Both the position numbers and the translations under genes were made by a program. Below the pieces are notes generated by a model. The model worked only from the letters and a program-made list of their open reading frames with translations. It was not told where the DNA came from and searched no databases. A stretch of DNA of 64,000 nt, taken from Paenibacillus sp. FSL R7-0345 (lineage in GTDB: Bacteria; Bacillota; Bacilli; Paenibacillales; Paenibacillaceae). Where the stretch lies: positions 4,508,501 through 4,572,500 of the forward strand of contig NZ_CP152002.1 in assembly GCF_038595055.1 (NCBI RefSeq). Direction: 5' to 3'. Positions 25,781-34,900 of the stretch are shown here, piece by piece. The first letter of the stretch is position 1; each line of letters starts with the position of its first letter.

Positions 25781-26476
25781 TTAAAGGTTAACCTCTTCTT
25801 CACGTTTCAGAAAACGGAAGGGTGAGCGGCTGTTGGCCAGCGCCACTTTCCCCATGCCTCCATACCACAATACCGCCATCAAAGGCACGATGAACCAGAT
25901 CCAGTAGTTCGCCGTTGTACTGAGTATGAAATCATAGATTCCATGCCACAGCCAAGGCAGCAGCAGTGAGACCAGCAGGATGCCTCTTGTCCGGGTTCCT
26001 TTTGTGAACTTGGCCCGGCCCATGTGATAGCCCATAATAACACCAAACATCGCATGACCCGAGACCGGAAGCAGCGCCCTGATAAACATGGAGCCAAGCG
26101 AAGCATGGCTGTACCAGGCATACATCACATTCTCAATTGTTGCAAAGCCGAGCGAGATCGCTACAGCATATAGTATTCCATCATAAGGCTCGTCAAATTC
26201 GGTATGATTGTAGATCATATGGTACAGCACAAACCACTTCAGGCACTCCTCGACTCCCGCAGAAATCAGGAAAGAATCCACGTATGCTCCGCCGCCAAGC
26301 CCCAGTACCATGCCCCGCTGAATAATCATAACCGGAAAAACAATCAGCAGCCCGAGCAAAAATACCTTGAGGACCATATGCAGCGGTTCCTGGTCATACT
26401 TGTCTTTCAAATAGAAAAAAGTCAGCAGTGCAAGTCCAGGTGCTACTGCCGACGTAATAACCGATAACAAAAGCAC
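25781..26476 (-). CDS. prsW: Intramembrane protease PrsW
   Basis: PrsW makes the first cut in the anti-sigma factor RsiW and so activates sigma-W against envelope stress. It has 231 residues, a GTG start after GGGAGG and about seven membrane helices. The catalytic motifs are in AGVEECLKW, SGHAMFGVIMGY and WHGIYDF. Its position near ypeB and ypfA matches Bacillus. Confidence 0.95.
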   Translation of the reverse strand: MLLLSVITSAVAPGLALLTFFYLKDKYDQEPLHMVLKVFLLGLLIVFPVMIIQRGMVLGLGGGAYVDSFLISAGVEECLKWFVLYHMIYNHTEFDEPYDGILYAVAISLGFATIENVMYAWYSHASLGSMFIRALLPVSGHAMFGVIMGYHMGRAKFTKGTRTRGILLVSLLLPWLWHGIYDFILSTTANYWIWFIVPLMAVLWYGGMGKVALANSRSPFRFLKREEEVNL

Positions 26477-26517
26477 CCAACTTTCCTCCCCCGAAACTTT
26501 CTCCCCAGCACATCTTC

Positions 26518-26552
26518 ACAAAAGGGGCCCGGCTAATGCCCAGGCCCGCTTC
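26518..26552 (-). terminator. Terminator of mecA
   Basis: GGGCC and GGC arms around an ATTA loop against GCC and GGCCC, with a small internal bulge, then CTTTTGTG on the minus strand. Confidence 0.65.
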
Positions 26553-26558
26553 CGCTCT

Positions 26559-27173
26559 TTATTCCTGGCGTTTGAAATGAGTGCACAACAGCCCTATAGC
26601 ATTCTCAGCCATTACCGTCTTCCCGTATTCGTCCAATACAGCTTCCGTTACCGGGGAAGAATCCCCGAACTCGGACAATACGGCAATCAGTCCCGTAAGC
26701 ACAGATTCCTCATATTCCTTTGGATCGAAATAGAGATACCATTTATCATTATAAGAATACAGCTTTCCTTGGGAAGTAATATTGCCGATGAGTACATGTG
26801 CCGCTTCGACCAGAATCTCAAAATCGCGGAATGCATACACAATGGAGTCGCTTTGTTCTAGTGTAACTTCCATTTCGTAAATCTCTTCAGGCATTTCTTC
26901 TTCCCCGGCTCCACCGTATTGATGGTGATCATATTTTCCCCGGGTCACAATAACGACCATACCTTGCGCAGGCAATGCGAACACTTCAACGGCAAGCGGA
27001 CCGGTAGCGTCAAAACCTAATTCACTGTAAGCCTGGTCCATCATTTCCGTGAAAAGGTCATGCACCTTGGGAACCTCCTGCCACATATCTTCCTTCTGGA
27101 TGCCCCGCTCGCTCAGGTCGTCAAAAGTGAGGAAAATCCGTATCTTATCTTGACCTAATCGCTCTATTCTCAT
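26559..27173 (-). CDS. mecA: Adaptor protein MecA (YpbH-type)
   Basis: MecA-type adaptors deliver ComK, McsB-independent substrates or misfolded proteins to ClpCP. The ATG at 27173 (MRIERLGQDKIRIFLT) has GGAGG 8 bases upstream, giving 204 residues. The N-terminal FDDLSERGI motif and the acidic linker followed by the ClpC-binding C-terminal domain (YAFRDFEILVEAAHVL) are typical. Position beside ypbG suggests the YpbH paralogue; another mecA may exist elsewhere. Confidence 0.9.
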   Translation of the reverse strand: MRIERLGQDKIRIFLTFDDLSERGIQKEDMWQEVPKVHDLFTEMMDQAYSELGFDATGPLAVEVFALPAQGMVVIVTRGKYDHHQYGGAGEEEMPEEIYEMEVTLEQSDSIVYAFRDFEILVEAAHVLIGNITSQGKLYSYNDKWYLYFDPKEYEESVLTGLIAVLSEFGDSSPVTEAVLDEYGKTVMAENAIGLLCTHFKRQE

Positions 27174-27336
27174 GACAGGATCCTCCTTTTGCAAGCTCAT
27201 TTAATATTAATGTATGATGAGTCCCGAGTAATGAGCCAAAAATGGTTACTATGTAAGTATGTTATCATTTTGGCGCATTAATTGCACGCAAATAAATATA
27301 TTTAATCATTCATTACCACTATACCTCATTTTTGAA

Positions 27337-27383
27337 CAAAAAAAGAATCATTCTGCGGATGGAATCATCCCCAAAATGATTCT
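27337..27383 (-). terminator. Terminator of the 126-residue hypothetical gene
   Basis: A perfect 9-bp AGAATCATT / AATGATTCT stem, with inner GGATG / CATCC pairing, is followed by seven T on the minus strand. Confidence 0.9.
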
Positions 27384-27400
27384 TAGCTGCTGCCTTGCGG

Positions 27401-27781
27401 TTACAAACCCGGTATGACTGTATGCGTATCCTTTAGAATCTGCTCCACTTCATGTTTTACATCGGGATTTGTACGGATAAAATCCTTCAGCATGTTCAGG
27501 TTGGATTCCTTGGACTGTAGCGCCGTGTCGTCTTTAAGCGCGGACTGTCCTGCTGTCTTATGCTCCGGTTTGTCTGCTTGGTCATGTGATCCGTCCGCTG
27601 CCGTGCTGCCAAACCCGGTCATCGCCATGCCCACAATTTTGTCCCGCGCCTTTTCCCCGGCCCCCTGGAACTGGCCGCCCGGCTGCATGAGCGAGGACAT
27701 CATGGCACTGCGCTTTTTGGACATAATCATACTGGCGGCTGCACCAAGCACTACTCCGCACAGAAATGACGAAGTATTCAT
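27401..27781 (-). CDS. Hypothetical membrane-anchored protein
   Basis: A 126-residue protein starts at the ATG at 27781 (MNTSSFLCGVVLGAAASM), after a GGAGGTTAG ribosome site. A glycine/alanine-rich hydrophobic N-terminus is followed by KKRSAMMSS and a long charged tail, a layout similar to YtxH-like proteins. No domain is certain. It is divergent from the deacetylase lipoprotein gene, with only 85 bases between them. Confidence 0.65.
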   Translation of the reverse strand: MNTSSFLCGVVLGAAASMIMSKKRSAMMSSLMQPGGQFQGAGEKARDKIVGMAMTGFGSTAADGSHDQADKPEHKTAGQSALKDDTALQSKESNLNMLKDFIRTNPDVKHEVEQILKDTHTVIPGL

Positions 27782-27866
27782 ATCTCTAACCTCCTTGTAT
27801 GGTAAAATCATGCTTAGTGTTCGCGGAAAGATTACGGCTCATACAGCCAAACAACAAGAAAGCGAG

Positions 27867-28799
27867 ATGAAAAAAGTGGGTAAAGCAATTTCAGCACTGC
27901 TGCTGGCAGCTCTGCTGCTGTCAGCCTGCAGCAGCGGCAACAACAACGGAGACCTTGCACAGGGCAGCACTGCAGCTCCGGCAGCAACAACAGAGGCGTC
28001 AGCCCTGCCGGCATCCGATGCCGCAAGCACCACGGCGCCCGCCGCAACCCCAAGTCCGGCAACGGCGGAGGGAGCGGAAGCAACCGGCACACCGGCGGCT
28101 CAGTCAACCAGTACAGCCATTCCTCCAAGCAGTGAAGCGGCGGCTGCCGAAATTCCGCTGCTGTACCATATGAACAAAAATTACGATATTGTCCCCAATG
28201 TGGAAGGCACGAACAAAAAGGTTGTCCTGCTGACATTTGATGACGGCCCCAAAGAAGCGGAAATGATCAACGCGTTGATGGATACGCTGGACAAGCACCA
28301 GGCTAAAGCCATCTTTTTTGTTAACGGTTACCGGGTGAAGGAGCATCCCGAGCTGCTGGAGCTGCTGCATGAACGCGGCGGCATTATCGGCAATCACAGC
28401 TGGGACCATATTGTGCTCAAAGATAAGAGTTTAGGAGAAGTGCAAAAACAAATCGGGGATGTCCAGACCATCGTCAAGGATATTACCGGAGAAGCTCCTG
28501 TATTCTTCCGTCCGCCGCATGGTGCAGGCGGAGATGTCGGCAAGCAGGTAGCCGCCGAGAACGGCATGCTCTACATGACCTGGTCTGTCGGCTCACTGGA
28601 CTGGGAGATGAAGGAAAAGGACACAGCAAAAACAGAAACATTAATCAAGAATGTGACCGATCAGCTCCACTCCGGGAGCAACATCCTGATGCATGAGTTG
28701 CCCTGGACAGTCGAGGCACTCGACACGCTGCTGACCACGCTTGAAGGCAAAGGCTACAGCTTTGTCGATCCGCGCAGCATCGAACTGAAGATGCGCTGA
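27867..28799 (+). CDS. Lipoprotein polysaccharide deacetylase (NodB domain)
   Basis: This is a surface-anchored deacetylase of the NodB/CE4 family, probably acting on peptidoglycan or another amino-sugar polymer. The ATG at 27867 gives a signal with lipobox LLSAC, then a Thr/Ala/Pro-rich linker to about residue 95. The catalytic domain shows LLTFDDGPKEAEM, IIGNHSWDH (metal-binding H-x3-H) and FFRPPHGAGGD. The upstream ribosome site is weak. A longer frame from 27414 is an antisense artefact of the neighbouring gene. Confidence 0.9.
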   Translation: MKKVGKAISALLLAALLLSACSSGNNNGDLAQGSTAAPAATTEASALPASDAASTTAPAATPSPATAEGAEATGTPAAQSTSTAIPPSSEAAAAEIPLLYHMNKNYDIVPNVEGTNKKVVLLTFDDGPKEAEMINALMDTLDKHQAKAIFFVNGYRVKEHPELLELLHERGGIIGNHSWDHIVLKDKSLGEVQKQIGDVQTIVKDITGEAPVFFRPPHGAGGDVGKQVAAENGMLYMTWSVGSLDWEMKEKDTAKTETLIKNVTDQLHSGSNILMHELPWTVEALDTLLTTLEGKGYSFVDPRSIELKMR

Positions 28800-28824
28800 G
28801 CACAAAATACTCATATGTTTCCAT

Positions 28825-28866
28825 AAAAAGGGACCCCTGGCACTATTGCCAGGGGCCCCTTTTTTA
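28825..28866. terminator. Bidirectional terminator between deacetylase and ypbG
   Basis: CCCCTGGCA / TGCCAGGGG with outer GGG / CCC pairs, an A-run on the left and a T-run on the right, can serve both convergent genes. Confidence 0.85.
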
Positions 28867-28923
28867 CGTTTACATTAATATCATACATATAGCTTTATCC
28901 AGATAATGCAGGTGCGGGCTTTT

Positions 28924-29778
28924 TTAGGCGCCGCCTCTGCCGCTGTCTTCGCCCCGGCGCAGGGTAAGCACATGAATTTCTGCCGGACTCCGCCACCGCA
29001 GCGGAAGATGTGCGGTGCCAAAGCCCCGGCTGATCAGCAGCCTGGCCTCTTCTCCGCTGCCGTCTTTCCTTGGGATGCTGAACTTGCCGGCATTGTATCT
29101 GCGGTAGAACGGATCAGCATGCATCTGCAGGCCGAACGGGAGCACAACCTGGCCGCCGTGGGTATGGCCGGCAAGAATCAGGTCGCAGGGAACGGTATCC
29201 TGACTGGTGAGCCACAACGGGTCATGTACAAGGATGATCCGGCATAACTGAGTTTGCCGGGAAGGTACAGCCGGTAAAGGGGCATACCCCTTCTTGCCTC
29301 CCTGCCGTGGGAAATCAACTCCTGTCAGCACCAGCTTCTGCCCATTATGCTCAATAAAGACATTTTCGTTGATGAGCAGTCTTGCTCCGCTCGCCCGGAT
29401 GACATTATCCGCCAGGTTAGTCTTTGCCTTGTAATCATGATTGCCGTGGACCGCGTAGACCGGGGCCAGGGAGGACACAAGCTTCATATTATCTGCAAGC
29501 CTGGACAGCGGATTGCCCTTTTCTGTCATATCGCCGCCAAGGAAGACTGCGTCAATCTTCCCGGCCAGCGGTGCAAGCAGTGCTTCAGGAAGCCGCCGGC
29601 GGTGGATGTCGGTAATAAACAGGATACGGAAGCCGTCAAATTCCGCCGGCAAGGCTTCCAGGGATATTTCCTCGGCAATAATGTTGCGTCCAAAGGCGGA
29701 GAACACCATGATTATCCCCAGAATAAACAGCCCAAGCAGAAGGGCTGCGGCTGCACCGAGAACCCAGGCGGTTACCAT
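28924..29778 (-). CDS. ypbG: Membrane-anchored metallophosphoesterase (YpbG-type)
   Basis: This 284-residue calcineurin-like phosphoesterase has an N-terminal membrane helix (residues 5-28). The metal-binding motifs appear in order: FITDIH, FLGGDM, HGNHDY, LVHDP and LAGHTHGGQ. Substrate is unknown. The ATG overlaps the stop of the upstream small membrane gene. The order ypbD, small gene, ypbG matches Bacillus. Confidence 0.9.
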   Translation of the reverse strand: MVTAWVLGAAAALLLGLFILGIIMVFSAFGRNIIAEEISLEALPAEFDGFRILFITDIHRRRLPEALLAPLAGKIDAVFLGGDMTEKGNPLSRLADNMKLVSSLAPVYAVHGNHDYKAKTNLADNVIRASGARLLINENVFIEHNGQKLVLTGVDFPRQGGKKGYAPLPAVPSRQTQLCRIILVHDPLWLTSQDTVPCDLILAGHTHGGQVVLPFGLQMHADPFYRRYNAGKFSIPRKDGSGEEARLLISRGFGTAHLPLRWRSPAEIHVLTLRRGEDSGRGGA

Positions 29779-30152
29779 AACGTCCTCAGATCAGGGGCGT
29801 CTTCGATCCCCCACCAGACAAGGAAACCCAGCAGCAGGATAAACAGCACACTCAAGGTGTTGACAAATATTTTGCTCCAACGGACACGCTCGGAGGAATA
29901 GCTCTCGGAACGGGAAGGTGTCTCCCCATCCTGGGCGGTGTTCAGCTGCTGTGAATCTGTTTTTGCGGAGCCCTTTGCCGCATATCTTGCTTTTCTGGAT
30001 AGGCCTCCTGACGCTTTGACACCTTGTTCCTGGTAAACTTCAGTTGTTGCGGTTGCGCGGACCGGTTGCGCTTTACTGGCTCCTGCCGGCGGCCGGCTTT
30101 GGCGGTCTGCAGACTTGCGGCGGGATTTAACCCTGCTTAATTCTTCGTTCAT
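29772..30152 (-). CDS. Small single-pass membrane protein in ypbD-ypbG operon
   Basis: The ATG at 30152 (MNEELSRVKSRRKSAD) overlaps the ypbD stop and follows GGAGGGA, giving 126 residues; the longer frame into ypbD is spurious. The first 95 residues are basic and polar, then one membrane helix (IFVNTLSVLFILLLGFLVWW). It occupies the place of ypbE/ypbF, but I see no LysM domain. Confidence 0.7.
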   Translation of the reverse strand: MNEELSRVKSRRKSADRQSRPPAGASKAQPVRATATTEVYQEQGVKASGGLSRKARYAAKGSAKTDSQQLNTAQDGETPSRSESYSSERVRWSKIFVNTLSVLFILLLGFLVWWGIEDAPDLRTLW

Positions 30153-30742
30153 GACTCCCTCCTGTAGCGGATGATCAGACCGGAGAACAAATCGATCAGA
30201 AAATGGCACAGGATCGGTGCCCATAATGTTCCGGTATGAATGTAAATATAGCCAAGCCCGTAGCTGCTGAGAAACACCCAGGCGGTCGGAATCCAGTGGC
30301 GGAGATAACGCACATGAATGACTGCGAACAGAATACTCGTCCAGTAAGGACCGAAAGTATGCTGTATGGCACCGCGGAACAGCAGCTCCTCGCACACGGC
30401 AACCATTGCCGCAATGATGATAATATGCCAGAACGGTCGGTTGCCGAACAGGAGCTCGTTTATCCCTCCGTCATCCATGCTGTCCTGCGGGACAATATGC
30501 GTTAACACAAAATCCACAACCAGCATAATACCCGCCAGTCCAAGGCCCCAGAGCACGAATTGTGCATTGTCCGGAAAATTTAATATGTCAATGGGATTTC
30601 TTTTCTGCAATAATATCCATATCAGACCGATAAATAAAGTAAGGCCCTGTGTAATATAGAGATTCAGCAGAAGCAGCTTGTCCGTCAGCTGCTGCGGATC
30701 GGCCTTTTTGATTTTGATGTTGCCAAATTTGAATTTTTTCAT
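30149..30742 (-). CDS. ypbD: CPBP-family intramembrane protease (YpbD-type)
   Basis: It is a 197-residue integral membrane protein of the CAAX protease/bacteriocin-processing family. The motifs are VCEELLFRGAIQ (EExxxR), FAVIHVRY and LCHFLIDLF, each with its metal or catalytic residue. Substrate is unknown. It is the first gene of the ypbD-ypbG group and is divergent from the next hypothetical gene. Confidence 0.88.
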   Translation of the reverse strand: MKKFKFGNIKIKKADPQQLTDKLLLLNLYITQGLTLFIGLIWILLQKRNPIDILNFPDNAQFVLWGLGLAGIMLVVDFVLTHIVPQDSMDDGGINELLFGNRPFWHIIIIAAMVAVCEELLFRGAIQHTFGPYWTSILFAVIHVRYLRHWIPTAWVFLSSYGLGYIYIHTGTLWAPILCHFLIDLFSGLIIRYRRES

Positions 30743-30808
30743 TGTAACCTGCCTGTTCTAATTTGTTTTTACATAAGATAATTTCCCCACAAGAAGGAGC
30801 ACTAAATT

Positions 30809-31717
30809 ATGAATAGCCGTAACTCCCGCACTCAAATGTTATACACACTAGGCTTTCTGTTTTTCCTGATCTGCGCATTTGCCGCATTTTTTACGGGAGT
30901 GAAGGTTGGAGCTGACAAGACCGAGGCGAAGTACGCCCACTTGAACGATGCTGAAGGGGCTGTGGAGGAATTTTCCGGGTCGTACCAGCAGCAGGATCTT
31001 GTTGCTTTCTATCATAACGTATTTTTGCCTTACCGGGAATTCAAGCGAAATTGGAATAACGAAGTGGATAATCTGGCCCGCAGCACGGATGCCCGCACAA
31101 ACGCGGCAGCACTGAAGAATCTCAGTCTCCTGGCTGACAAACAGTATGATAAGGTCAGCAAGGATTCCCTGTTCACCAGTTCACCGCTGCTGTCCCAGTC
31201 CCAGCTGAATATCCTTAAAAGTCTGACGCTCTTCTCCCAGGCTTCAAGCAAGGTGACTGCGGGCACTTCAGGCTCCGAAACCGCCAAAGCGCTGAAGAAT
31301 GACAATTTTACAGCAAGCGCCATCAAATTCGGGCTGCTGGCGCAGAAAGACTTCTATGATTCCATGCTTAAATGGGGCTCCAAAACGAGCAGCAGCATTC
31401 CTGCTGAGACAGGTGCGCTCAAGACAATGTCCTTTGTAACGTGGAAAAAGATGCCTCTCCTGCTCAAGAACGCAACGGTTGCAAATATCATGCTGAACCG
31501 CAAAATATACGGCGCGTACGATCCGCAGGATATTACAGCCAAAGTCGATGATATGATTTATTCCGGCACTGCTAGCTCGCTCGGCCTGAAGGACGTCCAG
31601 GCCTCCATCACGCTGCTCATCTCCACTGGCGCAGTGCAGGAGCAGGATTTCGTAAAGTGGCGCGAGCAGTATTACGGCAAGGAAATCGTGCCGCAGCTGC
31701 CGTTCTTTTATGAGTAG
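30809..31717 (+). CDS. Hypothetical membrane-anchored protein (302 aa)
   Basis: I do not recognise the family. A GGAGCAC ribosome site precedes the ATG. A hydrophobic segment (residues 11-31) follows a basic start and acts as an anchor or uncleaved signal. The remainder is helical and rich in Ser, Lys and Leu, with no cysteine or obvious catalytic motif. It is followed by the serA T-box, with which it shares no function that I can see. Confidence 0.7.
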   Translation: MNSRNSRTQMLYTLGFLFFLICAFAAFFTGVKVGADKTEAKYAHLNDAEGAVEEFSGSYQQQDLVAFYHNVFLPYREFKRNWNNEVDNLARSTDARTNAAALKNLSLLADKQYDKVSKDSLFTSSPLLSQSQLNILKSLTLFSQASSKVTAGTSGSETAKALKNDNFTASAIKFGLLAQKDFYDSMLKWGSKTSSSIPAETGALKTMSFVTWKKMPLLLKNATVANIMLNRKIYGAYDPQDITAKVDDMIYSGTASSLGLKDVQASITLLISTGAVQEQDFVKWREQYYGKEIVPQLPFFYE

Positions 31718-31783
31718 AACCAGCTATTGCATCATAACGAAAAACAAAGCTCACTTCAAGGCAAGCCGGCTAGAATAAGCCTA

Positions 31784-31812
31784 TTGACACAGTTGGCATC
31801 ACCATGTTACAT
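31784..31812 (+). promoter_or_regulatory. Sigma-A promoter of the serA leader
   Basis: TTGACA (31784-31789), a 17-base spacer and TTACAT (31807-31812) precede the T-box by about 25 bases. Confidence 0.7.
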
Positions 31813-31839
31813 TATGAAAAATTAATCAAGCAAAACCGA

Positions 31840-32088
31840 TGAAGGAACAAAGATTCTGAAAGTCTACAGAGAGCCGGTGGATGGTGCAAACCGGTGGCGG
31901 ACAGTGTTCTTTAGCGCTCCCGAGATATTGTATCGAACGAATAGTAGATGCAATCGGATCATCTCCGTTATCAGTGTGGCCTTCTAGGCCAATGAGGCTG
32001 CTTCTTTAACCGTTGCAGTGAATTAGGGTGGTACCACGACAACTCTCGTCCCTTACTACGGCAGTAGTATGGGGTTGGGAGTTTTTTT
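31840..32088 (+). promoter_or_regulatory. T-box riboswitch, serine specificity
   Basis: T-box leaders sense uncharged tRNA and read through a terminator during amino-acid starvation. The AGGGTGGTACCACG T-box motif is at 32025-32038. Stem I shows the AGAGAG bulge and distal GGATGGTGCAAACC loop around 31868-31893. The likely specifier codon is AGC (31913-31915), with UCC at 31918-31920 also a serine codon. The terminator stem is 32041-32082, followed by seven T. The downstream gene is serA, which agrees with serine. Confidence 0.92.
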
Positions 32089-32297
32089 GTTACCCGGATT
32101 CCTAACAATTGGTCTAAAAGGCCCATATCCCGAGCTACGCGTACATCTGCATCCTCTTTCTTTTATGCGACAACGCGTTGCCCCGTTATTTCGGCAATGG
32201 TTGTCAGCCAGTTTGACCGCTTCCGGTACTGCGGCTGCCTTTCGAGGGCATCCTTAGGCATATTAAGCTTTTTAACTTTTAAGGGGGATAAGAAACC
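32089..32297 (+). other. serA leader between T-box terminator and start codon
   Basis: About 200 transcribed bases with no credible gene and no clear second regulatory element. The ribosome site AAGGGGGATAAG precedes the serA ATG. Confidence 0.5.
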
Positions 32298-33890
32298 ATG
32301 TTTAAAGTATTAGTGTCGGATCCGATCAGCGATTTGGGTATTCAGCAATTGATGGACGCAAGCGATGTAATTGTGGATAAGAAAACAGGACTGAGCGAAG
32401 ACGAGCTGATTGCCATCATTGGCGAATATGACGGTCTGCTTGTCCGCAGCCAGACAACGGTTACTGACAAAATAATCGCTGCCGGCACCAACCTGAAGGT
32501 TATCGGCCGTGCCGGAGTCGGAGTTGACAACATCAAGCTGGAGGCGGCTACACAGCACGGTGTCGTAGTTATAAATGCTCCGGACGGAAACACCATCACT
32601 ACCTGTGAGCATGCCTTTGCGATGATGATGGCTCTGGCCCGCCACATTCCGCAGGCTTATGCCAAGACCATCAACGGTGTCTGGGACCGCAAAACGTTCC
32701 TCGGCGTTGAACTGCGCGGCAAGACACTCGGTGTACTCGGCATGGGACGGATCGGCAGCGAGGTAGCCAAGCGTGCCAAAGCGTTCGGCATGGACATTCT
32801 CGCCTATGACCCGTTCCTGACAGCTGACCGTGCGGAAAAGCTGGAAGTGAAGCTGGCCTCCGTTGACGACATCGTGCGCGGTGCTGATTTCATTACTGTA
32901 CACACTCCACTCACACCTGAAACACGGCACATGATCTCCCGTCCGCAGTTTGAGGTTATGAAAAAGGGCATGCGCATCGTAAACTGTGCCCGCGGCGGTG
33001 TTATTGATGAAATGGCGCTGGTTGAAGCGATTGACAGCGGCATCGTTGCCGGAGCTGCCTTTGACGTATTTGAGAAGGAGCCGCCGCAGGCTGATCACCC
33101 GTTCCTGTCGCATCCAAAAATCATTGTAACGCCGCATCTCGGCGCTTCGACTGTTGAGGCCCAGGAAAACGTGGCGATCGACGTATCGGAGCAGGTTCTG
33201 CATATCCTGCGCAACGAGCCGTTCATCAATGCCGTCAACATTCCGCCGGTTGCTCCGAGCGTAATGAACAAGCTTCAGCCGTACTTTACGCTCGGTGAGA
33301 AGCTGGGAAGCTTCGCAACACAGCTTACCCACGGCGCAATCAGCGAAATCAACGTCGAGTATGCCGGTGACCTCTCCGATGTGGATACCCAGCCGCTGAC
33401 CCGTTATATTGTCAAAGGCGTGCTGTCCCGTCACTTCGCCGGCGATGTCAATATCGTCAATTCGATGCACCTGGCCAAAACCCGTGACGTGAACGTTGTC
33501 GTGACCAAGTCGCCTAAGACCAAAGGCTTCACGAACCTGATTACCGTTACACTGAAAGCCGATCCGGACGAAGTACGCCTGGTAGCCGGCACGCTGCTGC
33601 AGGGCTACGGTGAACGCATTGTCAAGGTAAACAACTTCCCGGTTGATATTGCGCCTGAAGGTCATCAGATTCTGATCTCCCACAACGATAAGCCGGGGAT
33701 CATCGGTCTCGTCGGAACCCTGCTCGGCGAAAATGACGTCAACATCGCATCCATGCAGGTAGGCCGTAAAATTGTCGGCGGTGCCGCGATCATGCTGCTG
33801 ACCGTAGATAAAGCGGTACCGCAGGATGTGCTGGTGAAGCTGGCCGGACTTCCGCAAATCAACACCGCTGAAGAAGTTATTCTGCTGTAG
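32298..33890 (+). CDS. serA: D-3-phosphoglycerate dehydrogenase
   Basis: SerA oxidises 3-phosphoglycerate to phosphohydroxypyruvate, the first step of serine synthesis. It has 530 residues: a substrate domain, an NAD-binding domain with LGVLGMGRIGSEVAKRAK, the catalytic NCARGGVIDE and TPHLGAST blocks, an intervening domain and a C-terminal ACT domain (LISHNDKPGIIGLVGTLL) for feedback. Expression is controlled by the upstream T-box and ends at a strong terminator. Confidence 0.98.
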   Translation: MFKVLVSDPISDLGIQQLMDASDVIVDKKTGLSEDELIAIIGEYDGLLVRSQTTVTDKIIAAGTNLKVIGRAGVGVDNIKLEAATQHGVVVINAPDGNTITTCEHAFAMMMALARHIPQAYAKTINGVWDRKTFLGVELRGKTLGVLGMGRIGSEVAKRAKAFGMDILAYDPFLTADRAEKLEVKLASVDDIVRGADFITVHTPLTPETRHMISRPQFEVMKKGMRIVNCARGGVIDEMALVEAIDSGIVAGAAFDVFEKEPPQADHPFLSHPKIIVTPHLGASTVEAQENVAIDVSEQVLHILRNEPFINAVNIPPVAPSVMNKLQPYFTLGEKLGSFATQLTHGAISEINVEYAGDLSDVDTQPLTRYIVKGVLSRHFAGDVNIVNSMHLAKTRDVNVVVTKSPKTKGFTNLITVTLKADPDEVRLVAGTLLQGYGERIVKVNNFPVDIAPEGHQILISHNDKPGIIGLVGTLLGENDVNIASMQVGRKIVGGAAIMLLTVDKAVPQDVLVKLAGLPQINTAEEVILL

Positions 33891-33915
33891 AAGAAACGGC
33901 TTATATCTATAAAAT

Positions 33916-33969
33916 AATGCCCGTCCGGAACGTGCTCCTGTCAGCACTGTTCCGGACGGGCATTTTTAC
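33916..33969. terminator. Terminator of serA
   Basis: A 16-bp stem (AATGCCCGTCCGGAAC / GTTCCGGACGGGCATT) is followed by TTTTTA. It can also serve the convergent SDR gene. Confidence 0.9.
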
Positions 33970-33987
33970 TAACCCGGTCTTTCCCCT

Positions 33988-34833
33988 TTATTCTGTCAAC
34001 TGAAAGACAGGAATTCTGCGCCCGTCCGAATCCGTGAAGCCGTACTTCTCAGCCAACGCTCCCACCTGCTGGGTTATTCCCGAGAGCGCCAGCTTGTCAG
34101 CATCTGCGGCCAGCGCCACAGCAGCGCGGCCGACATAAGACGTCGATTCAGTGTTCTTCAGTTCCTCTACCTGCTGCCAGTGCTCCTCATCCGTCCCGAA
34201 GGCCTCCAGCACCAGCTCAGTCCGCATCCAGCCCGGCGACAGCGGCACGACCGTAATGCCGTCAGCTGCAAGCTCGATAGACAAACCGTAAGCCATGCGG
34301 ATCAGTGCATTTTTGGCCAGGTCATAATACAAATTACCGGTATAATTATCTCTGTCCCAAAAGGTGGTATGGATAATCAGCCCGCCGCTCTCCTTAGTCC
34401 TGCGCATCAGCGGAACCGCATAATAGTTCGTCATCAGCTGTGCTCTGACCCCGGCATCAAACATATTGTCCCAGTGCGCCGGCGGCTGCTCCCAGAACGG
34501 CTCGTTGCTGATCGGAAGCTGATTGCCGCCCCAGACATTGTTGACCAGGATGTCCAGCCTGCCTTTTTCTTCAGCAATCTGGCGGATTGCTTGCTCCGTT
34601 TCCTGATCGTTGGTATGGTCGCAGCGGATAATGGCCGCCTCACCGCCGCTCTCCAGAATCTCTTTGTGAACCGTATCTAATGTCCCATTAAGCTGGCTGG
34701 CCTGCTGAATTCCCGTGCTTCTGCCGGTGATATAAACAAACGCGCCCGCCCGGGCCAGCTCGATGGCGATTCCCCGTCCTGCCCCTCTGCTTCCGCCAGT
34801 AACCAGTGCCACTTTTCCTTGCAGTGCTGTCAT
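33988..34833 (-). CDS. Short-chain dehydrogenase/reductase
   Basis: This 281-residue NAD(P)-dependent oxidoreductase has the Rossmann motif LVTGGSRGAGRGIAIEL, the NNVWGG segment and the catalytic Tyr-x3-Lys in YYDLAKNALIR; the usual Ser of the triad appears as Thr in IIHTTFWDR. Substrate is unknown. It is divergent from a WYL-domain regulator with a palindrome between them, so the regulator probably controls it. Confidence 0.9.
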   Translation of the reverse strand: MTALQGKVALVTGGSRGAGRGIAIELARAGAFVYITGRSTGIQQASQLNGTLDTVHKEILESGGEAAIIRCDHTNDQETEQAIRQIAEEKGRLDILVNNVWGGNQLPISNEPFWEQPPAHWDNMFDAGVRAQLMTNYYAVPLMRRTKESGGLIIHTTFWDRDNYTGNLYYDLAKNALIRMAYGLSIELAADGITVVPLSPGWMRTELVLEAFGTDEEHWQQVEELKNTESTSYVGRAAVALAADADKLALSGITQQVGALAEKYGFTDSDGRRIPVFQLTE

Positions 34834-34900
34834 CCTTCATCCCGCTCCTCTCGGTTATCATGCCTAGTTTGCGCTTCCCTGCTGTCTTTCATCATTATAA

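Noticed and set aside
27414..27866. N-terminal extension of the deacetylase frame
   Set aside because: It is antisense to the 126-residue gene; the lipoprotein signal begins at 27867.
32310..33947. 545-codon open frame on the minus strand opposite serA
   Set aside because: It is the mirror of a strongly conserved gene on the plus strand with a T-box and ribosome site; it has no recognisable domain.
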